In this document: positions 33,172 through 45,200 of the stretch, one piece after another | Layout of the letters: the number at the start of each line of letters is the position of its first letter | Numbering within the stretch: position 1 is the stretch's first letter | DNA from: Polychytrium aggregatum | Lineage: Eukaryota > Chytridiomycota > Chytridiomycetes > Polychytriales | Direction: 5' to 3' | NCBI RefSeq assembly: GCF_025602895.1 | Contig: NW_026516422.1 | Coordinates: forward strand, 1-48,371 | DNA: 48,371 nucleotides | Program-made: the position numbers and the translations under genes | The notes under the pieces: model-generated | Database searches by the model: none | What the model was told of the DNA's origin: nothing | Seen by the model: the letters and a program-made list of their open reading frames with translations, nothing else

Positions 33172-33700
33172 AGGTGGTGGTGGTGGTGGTGGTGGTGGTG
33201 GTTGCGGTTGCGGTTGTGGCCGAGAGAGCGAGCTGGGTTGCAGATGTCGGAACAACAGATACATGGGTTCTGGAGCGGCGGATGTGCGAAGTGGGCGAGG
33301 TGCCTGGGGTGCTATGAGAGTGCGTTGGCGAGACCGAAGCCCGGCTGGTGGAGCGGTGTGGATGCTGGGAAGTTCGAGAATGGCTCGGGGGGCGCTTTGG
33401 CAAGCACTTTTCGGGTTTGCGGTGATGCTTCACTCGCTGCCAAACAACCGTCTTGATCCACACTTCGTCTTCGTGCTCATAGACGGACTCGTCCCAGCTG
33501 CAGTCTTGATCTCGGAAGCCCGAGCAAACCAGCGAGCGCCAGTCGACGCCGCGGCAGCGATCGTCGTTGTCGTCGCGGTGGTATCGAGCAGGCTCATGAC
33601 TGCTGCATTTGCCTCTACGGGGCGAATCAGAGTCGATGGCATGGGGACGAGCCACCCAGATCAGGATGGCGAGTACAAGAAGCTGACGCATGAGACCCAT
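32774..33700 (-). CDS. secreted or surface Thr-rich protein with Cys-rich C-terminus
   Basis: A 308-residue protein if started at the Met of 33700. It opens with a signal peptide (MGLMRQLLVLAILIWVARPHA). A Cys/Trp-containing region (CRGVDWRSLVCSGF, DCSWDESVYE), a Ser/His-rich linker, and a long poly-Thr stalk encoded by a TAG/GTG-type microsatellite follow. A final Cys-rich domain has SCSTSQMGSYRCC and ADCGAQQLKCALDDWEW. The Thr stalk is a likely O-glycosylation site, suggesting a cell-wall or secreted protein. I do not recognise the C-terminal domain as a named family; a carbohydrate-binding role is possible but not shown. The frame is open to 34561, but the signal peptide argues for the 33700 start. 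Confidence 0.7.
33126..33206. repeat. trinucleotide microsatellite (TAG)n then (GGT)n
   Basis: About fifteen TAG repeats are followed by about eight GGT repeats on the plus strand. On the minus strand they encode the poly-threonine stalk of the secreted protein. Confidence 0.95.
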
Positions 33701-34829
33701 GCTGACAACAGAGGCAATGAGTCCTTTGGGATAGGAGCGTAGGTGGCAGTGATGAGCCAGGCGAGATATGCAACGGACAGGGGCCAGTGTGAGCGAAGCA
33801 GCACTAACGAAAGCAGAGATCACCCAGCTGCGAGAGATGAGGTATATGGGACTTTTATGTACCGACGCACGGCGGAGGCAACGCCGATCGTCTGCCCGAG
33901 CCCGAAGAGGGCTGGGCGAGCTTGGGGTCGGGCGGAGGGCAGAGAAAAGACGGCAGCTGCGAACGAGGGACGGCGACGGGGGGAGCGCAAGGGTGTTCGT
34001 CAGGCCGCCGGGATGGACCCGCCGAGGGCGAATGTTTGGATGCAGAGGGGTGCTATTGTTATTGGGGGTGTTAACGTGAGTGTTAATGTGAGTGTTGGTG
34101 CGAGTGTTGGTGCGAGTGTTGGTGCGAGTGCTGGTGCGAGTGTTAGCAGTAATGTATGCGTTAACGATAGCAAGATGCATGCAGCGGAAGCATGCCGCAA
34201 CAGTGTCGATGTCAGCGGAGACTGAAACCCCCAAGGTACAGGGTCCTCCGCGAATGCGCTTGTGCTGGGATTGCAGAGTCGGCGATCGATCGATCCAACG
34301 ACCGCCTCGGCAGCGATGATCGCCCAAGTAACGATCGTTGATATTATGACCACCGACGTTATGATCACTCATGCTACGATCACCGGTGCCCTGATCGCTG
34401 TCGATGTATCTTTCCTCCCTCCAGCGCTGCTGTCGGTCACTTTGTATCCCACGGTTGGTACCCGTCCAGGCTTTCCTCTTCACACGGGTCCTCCCATCGC
34501 CATCCCATCGCATCCCGTCTGCGTCTTGCCACCCACCACGGAAGGCACCCTCCAAAGGCACCCTTGGGTCGTCATGGTACTGTTGCGCATCCTCGACCCG
34601 CCTGCACCCTTTGGTCCCCGACCCCAGATGCCTGCAAGGGACACCCCCCCCCGACCCTGAGCCACGAGGGCGGGGTCGCTTGGCCCACCGTCAGTCTCCG
34701 ACGGCGATCGACACCAACAAGGCTTTGGAGTGGTCGACGGACGGGAGCTTGCCCAGAGCTCACCCCGGGGCGACACCCCCGCTCCAGCCGGGCCCGACCC
34801 TTCATACCGATTCATGATGCGCATTCGAT
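33701..34829. other. upstream region of the secreted protein gene
   Basis: An open minus-strand frame reaches 34561, but its composition is repeat-like and it lies upstream of a better start. No plus-strand gene is recognised. A minisatellite at 34069-34146 is the main feature. The region probably contains the secreted-protein promoter and the 3' end of the membrane-protein gene. Confidence 0.35.
34069..34146. repeat. 12-bp minisatellite
   Basis: About six tandem copies of a 12-bp unit, GAGTGTTGGTGC with variants (GTTAAC and GTTAAT forms first), lie upstream of the secreted-protein gene. Confidence 0.85.
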
Positions 34830-37105
34830 TCATGATGCAGATTCCACAAGACTCTCCTCATCAACCAGCACTCCCCATCGGGCAGTCATCCTCGAGTCCA
34901 TCACCTTGACTCCCAGCAACACGCATACAAAGATCAGCAGCAGGGTCACACTCATAAGCGACTTCTCTGTCAGAGTTCCCGACGTCAGAATCAGCACCAG
35001 CCCCGATAGGACGACATAGAACGTGCCCATGACGATCGAGTACGGCTGAAGGGTTCGGCGGGCCCGCCCGTAGAAGCCCACGGCAGACAGGTGGGCGTTC
35101 GGGCGATTCCAGTATGACGGACGAAAGCCAGGGTGGTTACTGGACTCGAGTTGTTGCGGTCCGATCACTTCATCGTACTGAGCTTCGTCGAGTTCGATTT
35201 GAATCCCTGTCGAAGCAAGAGCCGAACAACCACACAAGGACGTGAGCCAAGTGTGCTCGAGGCGCATATCTGAGGGGCCTGTGATGCTCCACTTTCCCAG
35301 CCCGCATGGCAACTGCTCGCGGTTATGAGAACGACAAGCGCCGCGCCTCGTTGGCAGCCCCGCAGAGCAACATGCTTCGGCATCGGAGACTCCCTCAAAC
35401 GCTGAACCGTGCGCATGCTATCCTGGCCACCGACACACAACGTCATCATGGCTACGAGGCTCGTTGCAGCCGAGCATCCTGGCGCCACTCTGCCCTCAAC
35501 TCGCTCGCCATGCCCAGCCATAGGCCCTTGCCGCGAATGGCTGTCTGTGGGATTCGAACCTTCGTTCTCCAGGGCCTCGCGTGGAATGTCAAACAGTTGG
35601 CAATCGGCCGGGTCCAGGGCGTTGACCTCGAAGAGCTTGCGCACGACAGCTCGTGCCAGATAGTCATCGTCGGTGCCAATGAACACGGCCCGGTATCGTA
35701 TCATGGACGAGTATGCCTCGACCGGGCTCTGCTCGCCCTGCTCGAGCATCTTTTCGTCCTCGCCGTACTGAGAATGCCCGCTGGCCTCGGATTGATCATT
35801 GTCGCAGTCACTCGACTCAAAGACGCCTGTCGGCGGAGCCCCCTTCTTCTCCAAGGTCGCCGTTCGGATCGCAGCGATGCTGCCCGAGACCTCTTCCGTG
35901 GGAATCGACTTTTTCCTCAGCGTCAGTTTAAGCGTAGCTTGACTCGTTTGGCCGCAGCCGGCCCCTGTGCTTGGTGAGAAGGGGCTGTCGCCAGTGGGCT
36001 TGGCATCCAGACACTCTGCCGACGGATAGTGACCTAGATCATCACCTGCAACGGCTCGAGAAGCTGCAATGTTCGTGACCGATCTATATGCCTTCGGTCC
36101 GTTGAGGCACTCGCTAGACCCCATGTTGGCGAAAGGCTCAAAAATGTCCTGAATCGAAATAGAAGATAGTGCGCTTATGTCCTTTGGGCTCTTGATTTGA
36201 TCCGGTTGATCTTCGATGCTCTTTGGCGAAGCTGTGTCCATGTTGCGATGGCCGATGCTGCCTCGATGCTCGTGGCTTTTGCTGGCCACTTGCTTCACAT
36301 AGTTCTGGTGCTGCGAGCGCAGACGACGAACGCACTCTTCCATGGTGGTGCTCTGCAAGTCTTTGAGTCGCTGCAGCTCGTCAAAGGCCTGCAGCACCAT
36401 GAGATCATCCCTGGATGCGGCCACAACCGGCTCGATCTTCAAGTCCGCTGAAGAGCCCCGGCTTCGAGCGGCGGTTCCCAGCTCCAGAGTCTTTGTGGAC
36501 TTGTTCAACTCTGGGCCGACAATCTCGGCAACCTTGAGCGAGTTGAGACTCCCGACCGAGTTGAGCATGAGCTGGTTGAGCGAGAGCTTTCGCCGCGCGT
36601 CCCTGGAGCCTACAGAAATGCGACTGACCGGAGGGCTGCTGGGGAAGTTTGTGGCCAGTTCGTTGAATCGCTGTGCGAGAGCTTTCATACCCATGCCCGG
36701 TGTGGAGCGAGAGGACGAGACTTGGTCACTGCTGTTGCTGTTGTCCGTGGTCTCGACCATGAAGTAGTCCACATCACCAACAATCTCGGTGTTGGTTAGG
36801 GGGTTGAGCGCAAACAGCCGGAAGAGATACTCTTGTCGCCGACCATACTTTCGGAAAATAACCTTGTTCAGAGATGGCGCATAGTAATAGAAGAATACTG
36901 GCCGATGCGGCGCCGCTGGGTCGATCGTTTGCACCCGTGCGAGAATCAAGGACTTGCCCTGTTTCGCGTGGGACTCGATGAGGGCTTCGAGCGTTTCCAA
37001 CAGGAATGGATCCTCGCGGTCGAGGCTCAGCAACAACGCAGCGTCAGGCCCGCCCTCGCTGGACCGAGGATCGATAACCTGAAGATACCCTTCCTTTGGA
37101 GACAT
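34830..37105 (-). CDS. unknown fungal-type membrane protein
   Basis: I cannot name this protein. The large first exon (from the Met of 37105, SPKEGYLQVIDP) holds a compact N-terminal domain (PVFFYYYAPSLNKVIFRKYG, then LNPLTNTEIVGDVDYFMVE). A long polar, probably disordered, Ser-rich middle follows, with a helical stretch rich in Leu, Arg and Gln (DELQRLKDLQSTTMEECVRR). After an intron ending near 35204 the last exon contains two hydrophobic segments (IVMGTFYVVLSGLVLILTSG and LMSVTLLLIFVCVLLGV), probably a membrane hairpin, and ends at 34830-34832. The intron donor is uncertain, at about 35560-35590. An upstream Met at 37204 would add 33 residues; 37105 is preferred because the conserved-looking domain starts there. 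The gene is divergent from SUV3. Confidence 0.65.
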
Positions 37106-37652
37106 GGACGAAGCGTACGCCCAGGCAAATGCAATCGATCTTGGAGCAGAACGCGGCCGTGGGAAGGTGACAGAGTGTGCAGTCCGAGTCGAAAACCCTG
37201 GCACATGCGATGAGGTATCGGAGACCGAGTCAAAAGATCCGAGCGACTGTGTCGGGTACTAATGGCGGCTCCCGCAGGTGCGGCGACTGAGATGCAGATA
37301 GAAGCCGGGCTGACAGCACATCAATCTCAGCGTCGACGTTGCACCCAGGTCAGCGTGCTTGATTCAAGGTGACGTAGTCCAGGACTCAGGCTGTCCTTGG
37401 CGGGTGCAGCCACACTGGGCTACCCAAGGAGCAATCGTCAGGGACTCCATTTTTTTGAATATGCCGTGGCTATGTGGCTACATATAACACGGCGTGGCGC
37501 GGCCAGGATCGGCTGTGGCGCGGAGTCGGCGCCCGTCACATGACCGCAGTGATGCCGAGCCGCAGCCTCCGGCCCAAACCCAGCCGACCCGATCTGGGCT
37601 GGATCGGTCTCTGTCACAGCCATCACCACAGCGACCGGTGCATTCGCCGAGA
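37106..37652. other. divergent promoter region between membrane protein and SUV3
   Basis: No independent gene is supported. Open frames here read into the two flanking genes. It likely contains both 5' untranslated regions. Confidence 0.4.
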
Positions 37653-40600
37653 ATGCGTCTCCATGTCTCTGCTTATGCTCTGCAGAGAGCCCTCCTTTCC
37701 CCAAGGCGTTTGATGGTGGCGACAGCGTGCCATTATCGTCAGCTGGGGGCTTTCTGCGGACAGAGTCTTCGCTTCCGCAGCAGCAAGTCTTCGGGCGAAG
37801 CCCAAAAGATCGTCAACCGACCCGACAACCTGCCAACGTACTCGACTCGCCAGTATGCAAAGGGGGGACACAACGAGTCCTCCCTTTCGCCCAAGAACCA
37901 GAGCTCCGTCACCGAATTTATCCCGCATTCTCGACTGATTGACCTGAACGAGGAGCTCTCCGATCAAGAGTTCCACAAGTATATGCAGAGTGAGTACACC
38001 TCGCGTGAAAAAGCCGTCATGAGTTTGACGAGGAATGCGAGCCGCAGCTATCAGAAGATGGGCGAGTGGTAGAGAGAGATGGAGTGGGAGAGCCATGGTA
38101 CAGCCGAAGCGGGCAACATCAGAGCCAACCATCCGTGCGCCGCACTTGTTCTTGCTCACACCGCCAATCCTGCTCATGAATTCAGAGCTGGAGCCGATCT
38201 TGACGAACCTCCCGAGGAACCGCATCCTGCTCGCGCGCTGCTTTGCCGTTGGTATCGGCGCCGAAGTTTATCGGCGCGCAATTTCTGCCTTCCGGGCCGA
38301 TCTGCTGGACGGAAAACTGGATTTGACACTGAAGCATCTGATCATCCACATGAAGGCGAGATGTACGTGCCGCCCAGGCCCAATCCCGATTCCAACTATG
38401 GCTGTGATTATGGCCGTGAACGTGTCTCGAGACATGATGATGAATATGGTTTTTAGCTCTGTGGTCGCTGGAGACCATATCCGTGCTCGATCATTCGCTG
38501 TGAACAACTCCTGATAATCGCCCACGGCGCTATCTCGACTAACCCCAACCGGCCTCGTAAACCCCCCCCCCAATCGACCTGAATCGACATGGCACCTCCA
38601 ACGGAATGGGACCAAAACTAATCCGCCTGCCGAACCCGCCTGGAACGGATGAGAACGAACAGCCAATTTGAACCGGATCCTGTTGCCTGAGATCCTCAAG
38701 TACTTTGCCAAGATGGAGCCCGCCAAGGCACTGGTGATGTCGGCCATGCTCGAGTCCACCGATCTCACATCTCCAACCGAGCTGTTTCCGGCAGCCCGAC
38801 GCATGGACAGGTGAGCTCTTTCCATTTACAATGTTTCTCTCTCAATGGCCGTGGAAGACCGTCGCGGTGAGGGAGGCCCACTCCTAGACGATGCAACAAG
38901 CGACCTCCTTCACCCGAGATAGAGCCTTGGCGAACGATACGGCCATGCCAGGACTCACTCCGCCACTTGGATCTACACGTCTTGCAGCTGCATTCTAATC
39001 TCCCCGACCCCCCCCCATGCTGCCCAGGAAAATCATTCTCCACGTCGGCCCCACCAACTCGGGCAAGACCTATTCAGCACTTTCTCGATTCGAGAACTGT
39101 GCCAGCGGACTATACTGCGGTCCGCTGAGACTCCTGGCCCACGAAATTTACGACAAAATGAATCGGAAGGGTGTCCCATGCAACCTGCTCACGGGCGAAG
39201 AGCGACGCGAAAGTGACGATGTGGATCTGTACTCGGCCACGGTTGAGATGGCGCCTCTGAACCGGATCTATGACGTTGCGATCATCGACGAGATCCAAAT
39301 GATCAACGACGAACATCGCGGTTGGGCATGGACACAGGCCCTGCTAGGTCGGTAGATTTGGCCTCCGTGGCCATGGCTCGCGATGCCAGACGTGCCGATA
39401 TCTGACTCGGAGCCGATATCTGACTCGGAGCCGATGCATGTCCTCGGCTGTCCTGACATTTGACGTGCTTTCGCAGGTTTGCAGGCTCGAGAGATTCACT
39501 TGTGCGGCGAGTCCACCGTGGTCGATCTCATCAAGAGAATATGTGCCTCGATAGGCGAGGACGTTGAAGTCAATCAGTACAATCGTCTGACATCGCTTCA
39601 TCTGAGTCCATCGCTCGATGGCCAATTTGGCAATGTCAAGAAGGGCGACGCTGTTGTCACGTTTTCGCGCCGAAACATCTTTGCGGTCAAGAAGCACATC
39701 GAGGAGAGCACCGGATTCAAGTGTGCGGTGATTTACGGCAGTCTGCCACCAGGTGAGCCGACTGCCCCCCCTCCTTGCGGATCGCAACGGCTGTTAAAAG
39801 TGCGTGGGTATATATCAATACTACTGCCTTGTGTCTAGATTCTGGAAAATCGCAGGACTAGCAGCGGCAGGATGAGGGCACTGGCAAACTCAGTGCTCGA
39901 CTCAGTGCTGAACTCGGTGCTCGACTCAGTGATAAACTCAGTGTTTAACCGACCAATCTTTGTCGCTTTCATTTTCATTTTTTGCTGGCAGAAACCAGGG
40001 CTGAGCAAGCGCGACTCTTCAACGAGCCTGGAAGCGGATTTGATGTGCTCGTCGCCTCGGATGCCATCGGGATGGGACTCAATCTGTAGGTTCTTCTCCA
40101 AGATGCATGTGGATGGTCCAACTGCCCAGAGAACTGTATACACGAGGCCTATAAAGTCTGTGGCTATGACTTACTCGGAAACACAATACTTCCCTTGTAG
40201 AAACATCAAGCGTATCGTCTTCGAGCGACTGACAAAGTTCGACGGAGAGGTCAGCCGCTACCTCAGTGTCTCGCAGGTCAAGCAAATAGCCGGCCGTGCG
40301 GGACGCTTTGGTACCGAGCACCCTGAAGGATACGTTTGCGCGTGAGTCCAGCCCCGATTCCACCTCTCAAAGAGCATGAGCATGCGAGGTCAGAGGAACC
40401 AAATGAGTGGATGAGGCCAGAGGACCTTGAGCAGCCGAGTATATTGGGAGGAGCTTCAGCAGCCAAAGCTGTCTGTGTGCATGGATGGGTTCAAGTATGA
40501 AGGATACTCACGCCCAGTCAACCAACGCTGTCTACAGACTCGATGATATCGATCACGAGAGGCTCAAGTACTACATGAACGCCGATCTGCCCTTGGTCGA

Positions 40601-41813
40601 GGTTTGTGCTACGGACCGGTCACGAATGACAGAAGCAACCTGATTCCGGCCCCTGACACCATCCGCCACCCTTCGTCTTGGGCGACAGACCGCCGGTCTG
40701 CTTCCAACACTCGAACAGGTTGAGGAGTTCTCGAACAAGTTCCCGAGCATGGGCTTTACGAGCTTACTCGTACGTAACCGTCGTGTCGTGCGGCAGTCAG
40801 TGCGGGCTGTCGTGTGTGGTCACTGTCGGGGTTGGCTACGCCTCGGTGGATGTCAGGACGTCAACGCAAAGGCACCGCAGCTAGTCAAAGCACTGCAACT
40901 AGCCCAAGGCTCGCCGCCTGTCAATAACGTCCGTTGTGCTCGTACGACTGCATCCTGCTCAGGAGCGATACGAGGATCTCTCGAGGCTCGATGGCGACTA
41001 CTTTCTGTGCAATCTCAGAAACCAGAAAGAGGTTGCCACGCTTCTTGAGAACAAGCCGCTCGAACTCCGGGACCGGTTCATCTTCACAAACGCCCCGCAC
41101 TCAGTCGACGGCGGGTTTGCAGACAAATGCATGATGCTCTTTGTGGATGCGTTTATCGAACGGCGCGAGTGCCCAATCGACCAAAAGATTGTGCTGCCGC
41201 GACAGCCTCCCGCAACCATCGAGGCCCTGCGTGTGATCGAGGGGATGCACAAGATCATCACACTCTATCTCTGGCTGAGGTAACGCTGCAGGTCACGGCT
41301 CGGGAGAGGAGAGGAGAGGAGAGGATTTCGTGGGATGCTGCGTTCATATCCGCAAGAAGCTCACCGCCAGTGTGCTCCTCTCGCAGCGTCTGCTTCCCAA
41401 CGTGCTTCACCGATACCGAAAAGGCGGCATACCTGAAGCGCAACTGCGAGCGGCTCATCAATCTTAGTCTCGTGAAGCTCAGCTTCCAGCGATCCAAAAA
41501 GAAGGGGCTGCCGCGCGACAAGTCTGCATACAAGGGATCGGCCACGATCGCTCCTGGGCTGGAACACATCGGCCGGACTGAATGGAAGCAGGCCAAGCCT
41601 GTTGCACGGACCCTGGGTGTCTTTGGCGATCTTTCGTCGGCACCCTCGTCGGGCAAGAGCGTCTTTAAAGAGATCATCGAGTCTCTGGAAGAAGACGTCA
41701 TGTCCCGCAAACGCTACGATGCCGATGACGGCAGTTCTGGGCATCCGGACGACCAGGAGGCCTTGGAGAATCGCCAAAAGCCAAAGCCTGACGATGAGAG
41801 CATTCGATACTGA
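37653..41813 (+). CDS. SUV3: SUV3 mitochondrial ATP-dependent RNA helicase
   Basis: The DExH helicase of the mitochondrial RNA degradosome, which unwinds RNA for 3'-5' decay. The start at 37653 gives a basic, Arg/Leu-rich presequence ([20 protein letters not shown]) fitting import into mitochondria. Further exons encode [36 protein letters not shown] and the helicase core. The core has motif [33 protein letters not shown], motif [63 protein letters not shown] and motif [12 protein letters not shown]. The C-terminal region includes [18 protein letters not shown] and ITLYLWL, then [20 protein letters not shown] and an acidic-basic tail ending at 41811-41813. Introns carry short minisatellites near 39.4 and 39.9 kb. 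Exon joints around 38070-38130 and 40610-40940 are approximate. Confidence 0.93.
39394..39435. repeat. 18-bp direct repeat in a SUV3 intron
   Basis: Just over two perfect copies of GCCGATATCTGACTCGGA lie in the intron after the motif II exon (after AWTQALLG). Confidence 0.85.
39886..39946. repeat. 12-bp minisatellite in a SUV3 intron
   Basis: About five tandem copies of a 12-bp unit near ACTCAGTGCTCG, with small changes, lie in the intron before the exon encoding [17 protein letters not shown]. Confidence 0.85.
41303..41324. repeat. GGAGA microsatellite
   Basis: Four copies of a 5-bp GGAGA/GAGGA unit lie in a SUV3 intron, just after the exon ending in ITLYLWL. Confidence 0.85.
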
Positions 41814-42202
41814 TGGGTGCAGCAGTAAATATATGAACCGTCTCTGCTCCCTGGGAAATCCTCACGAGAGATGATCGAGTTGGAGCGAACGACTGTGCTC
41901 CGGGGCACGAAGCATGGAGCAGCATCGGATTCAACATGGGGAATCAGCAACCGACGGAGCACTCAGTGAGACGGCGCCGCGCCCTGATTGGCTGGAAACC
42001 GCGCTTGTTCTGTCGGAGTCGCATCACGTGGACTGCCGGATCAATATTCCCAAATATGGGCGAGGTGCCCAGCACCCAAATCGATGCTGCTGCAAGCGGA
42101 CACCTTCCAGAGCTGGCCACGCCAGAACAGACCAGGGCAGACCAGAACGCACCAGAGCAGACCTGAACGCACCAGAACGGACCACCGCAGAGAGGAGCCA
42201 GG
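41814..42202. other. region between SUV3 and kinesin-5, with repeat
   Basis: No gene is seen. A tandem array at 42121-42185 (GACCAGAACGCACCAGA-like units of about 9-18 bp) directly precedes the kinesin start and would fall in its 5' untranslated region or promoter. Confidence 0.5.
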
Positions 42203-45200
42203 ATGAGCAAGGACAACGACAAAGAAACAAACATCAATGTGATCGTGAGAGTCAGGTATGAGTGCCATCAACCGATGAGTGACGATGTTGAGGGGCAGGT
42301 TGGTTGCGGCCCTCGAGGTCGGAAGCAGAGCGATGTCTCGCATTGATCTTGGGCTTTAGCGGCACGAAAGCTTTGCTGGACATGCCTCGCGAAGGCGCTG
42401 GTCCTTGGTCCAAACGGCGATCGCGCATGAGCTCGTGCAGATACAAGTTGCCTCGAGATTTTAACCCTGTCATGATTGTATGTTCATCCACCAATGTCAC
42501 CAATGCCACCAACCTGCTCTCTCTCTCTCGATTGATGCCGCCGACTGCCATTCGCATTCTTTGGACCTCCCCGAAACATCAATATCTCGACCAGGCCGAG
42601 GAACTCCAAGGAAATCGCCGAGAACAGTCCTTCGGTTGCGTCGGCCCAGAATGGCAAGGAAGTGCTGCTGAAGGTTGGACCGGGCTCGAGCTCGATGAGC
42701 ACCAAGACCTATCATTTCGACAAGGTTTTTGGGCCAGAAAGCACCCAGAAGAACGTCTTCGATCAAGTGGTCTCTCCCATATTGGAGGAGGTGAGACTGA
42801 CGAGCGGCATTGATCGCTGTGCCAGAGACGGTGGTGGCAATGAAGCCCGATTTGAGGACGAACGAGCTGGACCTGTGCCCACGTTTGGTCTGCTCTTCCG
42901 TCTAACTCGCCATCTTATGGCCCCTCATCTCAACGTTATGCTAACTGCATCCATTGACTGTCGCTGTCGCCTTTGAAATCCTCAACGGACAACTGACAGG
43001 TCTTGATGGGCTACAACTGCACCATATTCGCTTATGGTATGTGGGAAGCTGCGCAGGGACAGGACGATTGTTGGAATCGCACAGTCCGCGAAGCAGCCAC
43101 GGTCTGCGGTTGCTGACGACGTCCATTTTGATGATGCTCCGCTTGTTGGGGGGGGGTGTAGGCCAAACGGGAACCGGCAAGACCTACACGATGGAGGGCA
43201 ACCTCACAGACCCCAAACACCCTGATGCTGGTGTGATCCCGCGAACCCTGTTCGCACTGTTCGATGCGTTGGACGGCGAATGCGCAGAGTACACGGTCAG
43301 AGTTTCGGTATGTACAACTTGCTCATCCGTCGGCCACAGCTCTGTTGGGCAAGGATAGCCAATCAGTGAAAGAGTCGAGTCGACTCACAGGACCGATTGC
43401 GCGCTCCTATAGTTTGTTGAGCTCTACAATGAGGAGCTGAAGGACCTGCTTTCTCCCGAGGACGATTTCCGAAAGCTGCGGATCTACGACGATCTTTCTC
43501 GGAAGGGATCGGTGGTGATCCAAGGGCTGGAGGAGATCATGGTCAAAAACGCCCAAGATGTGATTTCAATCCTGCAAAAGGGATCGCATAAGCGCCAGAT
43601 CGCGGCCACCAAGATGAACGAAGTCTCGAGGTGCGCACTGACGTCGACTACAGAGGCTGGGCGGCGGCAACGTGCTACTACCAAGGCTGTGCTAACACAC
43701 CACCACCAACCCCTCCAGTCGATCCCACAGCATCTTTTCAATCACCGTCCACACCAAAGAGTCAACGCCTGATGGAGAGGAGCTGCTGAAGGTGAGCCGA
43801 TGCAACTCTTGGGAGCCAGGATGGACTGTCACAGCGCCGATGTGGCCCGTCGTAGCACCGGCAGACAAGCTTACTTCTACTGCTGCTGATTAACAAACGC
43901 TCGACTCCGTTTCACAGATCGGAAAGCTCAATCTTGTCGACTTGGCTGGCTCTGAGAACATTGCCCGATCCGGTGCCGAGAAAATGCGAGCCAAGGAGGC
44001 CGGAATGATCAACCAGGTACTGGCGAGACGGCAGCATACATGGGACAGAGCACTGGATGAATACTCACCAACATAGTTCCTGAGGGCGCTTACGCTGCGT
44101 CATTCCGAATCGGACCGAGTTTCCCGAATGCACGCGACGCTCTTCCACTAACGTGCGGATCGACCTGGACACCTGCGCTTGTATCATATCTAGAGCCTGC
44201 TCACTCTGGGCCGCGTTATCGACGCCCTTGTGGGTCGCAGCCCGCACATTCCCTATCGCGAGAGTAAACTGACTCGCCTCCTCCAAGATTCACTCGGTAG
44301 GCTGGACTCTCGGCAAGCAGACAGGCAGTGAGATTATCTGGGGCATCGTCCATCTGCAGCTAACGATTCCACTTTCAACTTGAATCCCCGAATCAGGTGG
44401 CCGCACCAAGACTTGCATCATTGCTGCAGGTAAGTCTGGCGAGACGGCCGGTCCAGAAGAGTAGATTCGCACCATAACACGGGCTTGCCGATACGTTGCC
44501 GGCCCACAGTATCTCCGGCCAAGTGCAACTTGGAAGAATCGCAGTCCACGCTGGACTACGCCAGTCGAGCCAAGAACATCCGAAACAAGCCCGAAGTCAA
44601 CCAGAAGATGACCAAGAAGGCGCTGATACGCGAGTATGCCTTCGAGATCGAGAGGCTGCAAAACGACCTGCAGGCTGCGCGAGACAAGAACGGCATCTAC
44701 TTGTCGCAGGAGGTATGGGCATGCAAGACTGCTTTCCTCGTGTGCTTCCCTTTCTGGGTTTCTGGATGTCCGCCCCGGGTTGAAAGGGCTGCAATCTGGG
44801 AACGCATGCACACCAATCGAGGGGGGTATAGTCGACCGCACGGACCTTGCTCCGGCACGTTCTGATCACTGTTGCATTGGAAAACCCCGCTCGGATGCAC
44901 CAGACCTACCAAAGCATCGTTGGTGAGAGCCAGGGACGAAAGGAGCGCATCGAGGAGCTCCTGAAGAACATCGAGCACCGCCAAGAAATGATTCGTCATC
45001 TCGAGACAAAGTTTGAGCAAAACACAGAGCTGCTCAAGACCACGAACGAAAGTCTGACTGCGGCCCTGGTGAGGACAACGAAACGAAGGAAGGGAGGGGC
45101 GGAGATCCTGATGGCGGAGCAGCGACGAAGCCGATCGCATGCGCCACCTTGGAGAGCAATGCAACCTCCACTGACAAGTCAAAAACGCCATTACTCCCTC

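Noticed and set aside
33701-34561. Extension of the secreted protein to a 595-codon frame
   Set aside because: The added part is repeat-derived, and a clear signal peptide begins at the internal Met of 33700.
34644-34660. GGGACACCCC-like string resembling the inner part of the Fanzor element end
   Set aside because: There is no CA start or TA at the required 26-base distance and no partner; it is a C-rich low-complexity stretch.
35550-35560. A tRNA T-loop-like GGTTCGAATCC on the minus strand
   Set aside because: The flanking bases do not form the 5-bp T stem, no acceptor or anticodon arms fit, and the site lies in the membrane-protein exon or intron edge.
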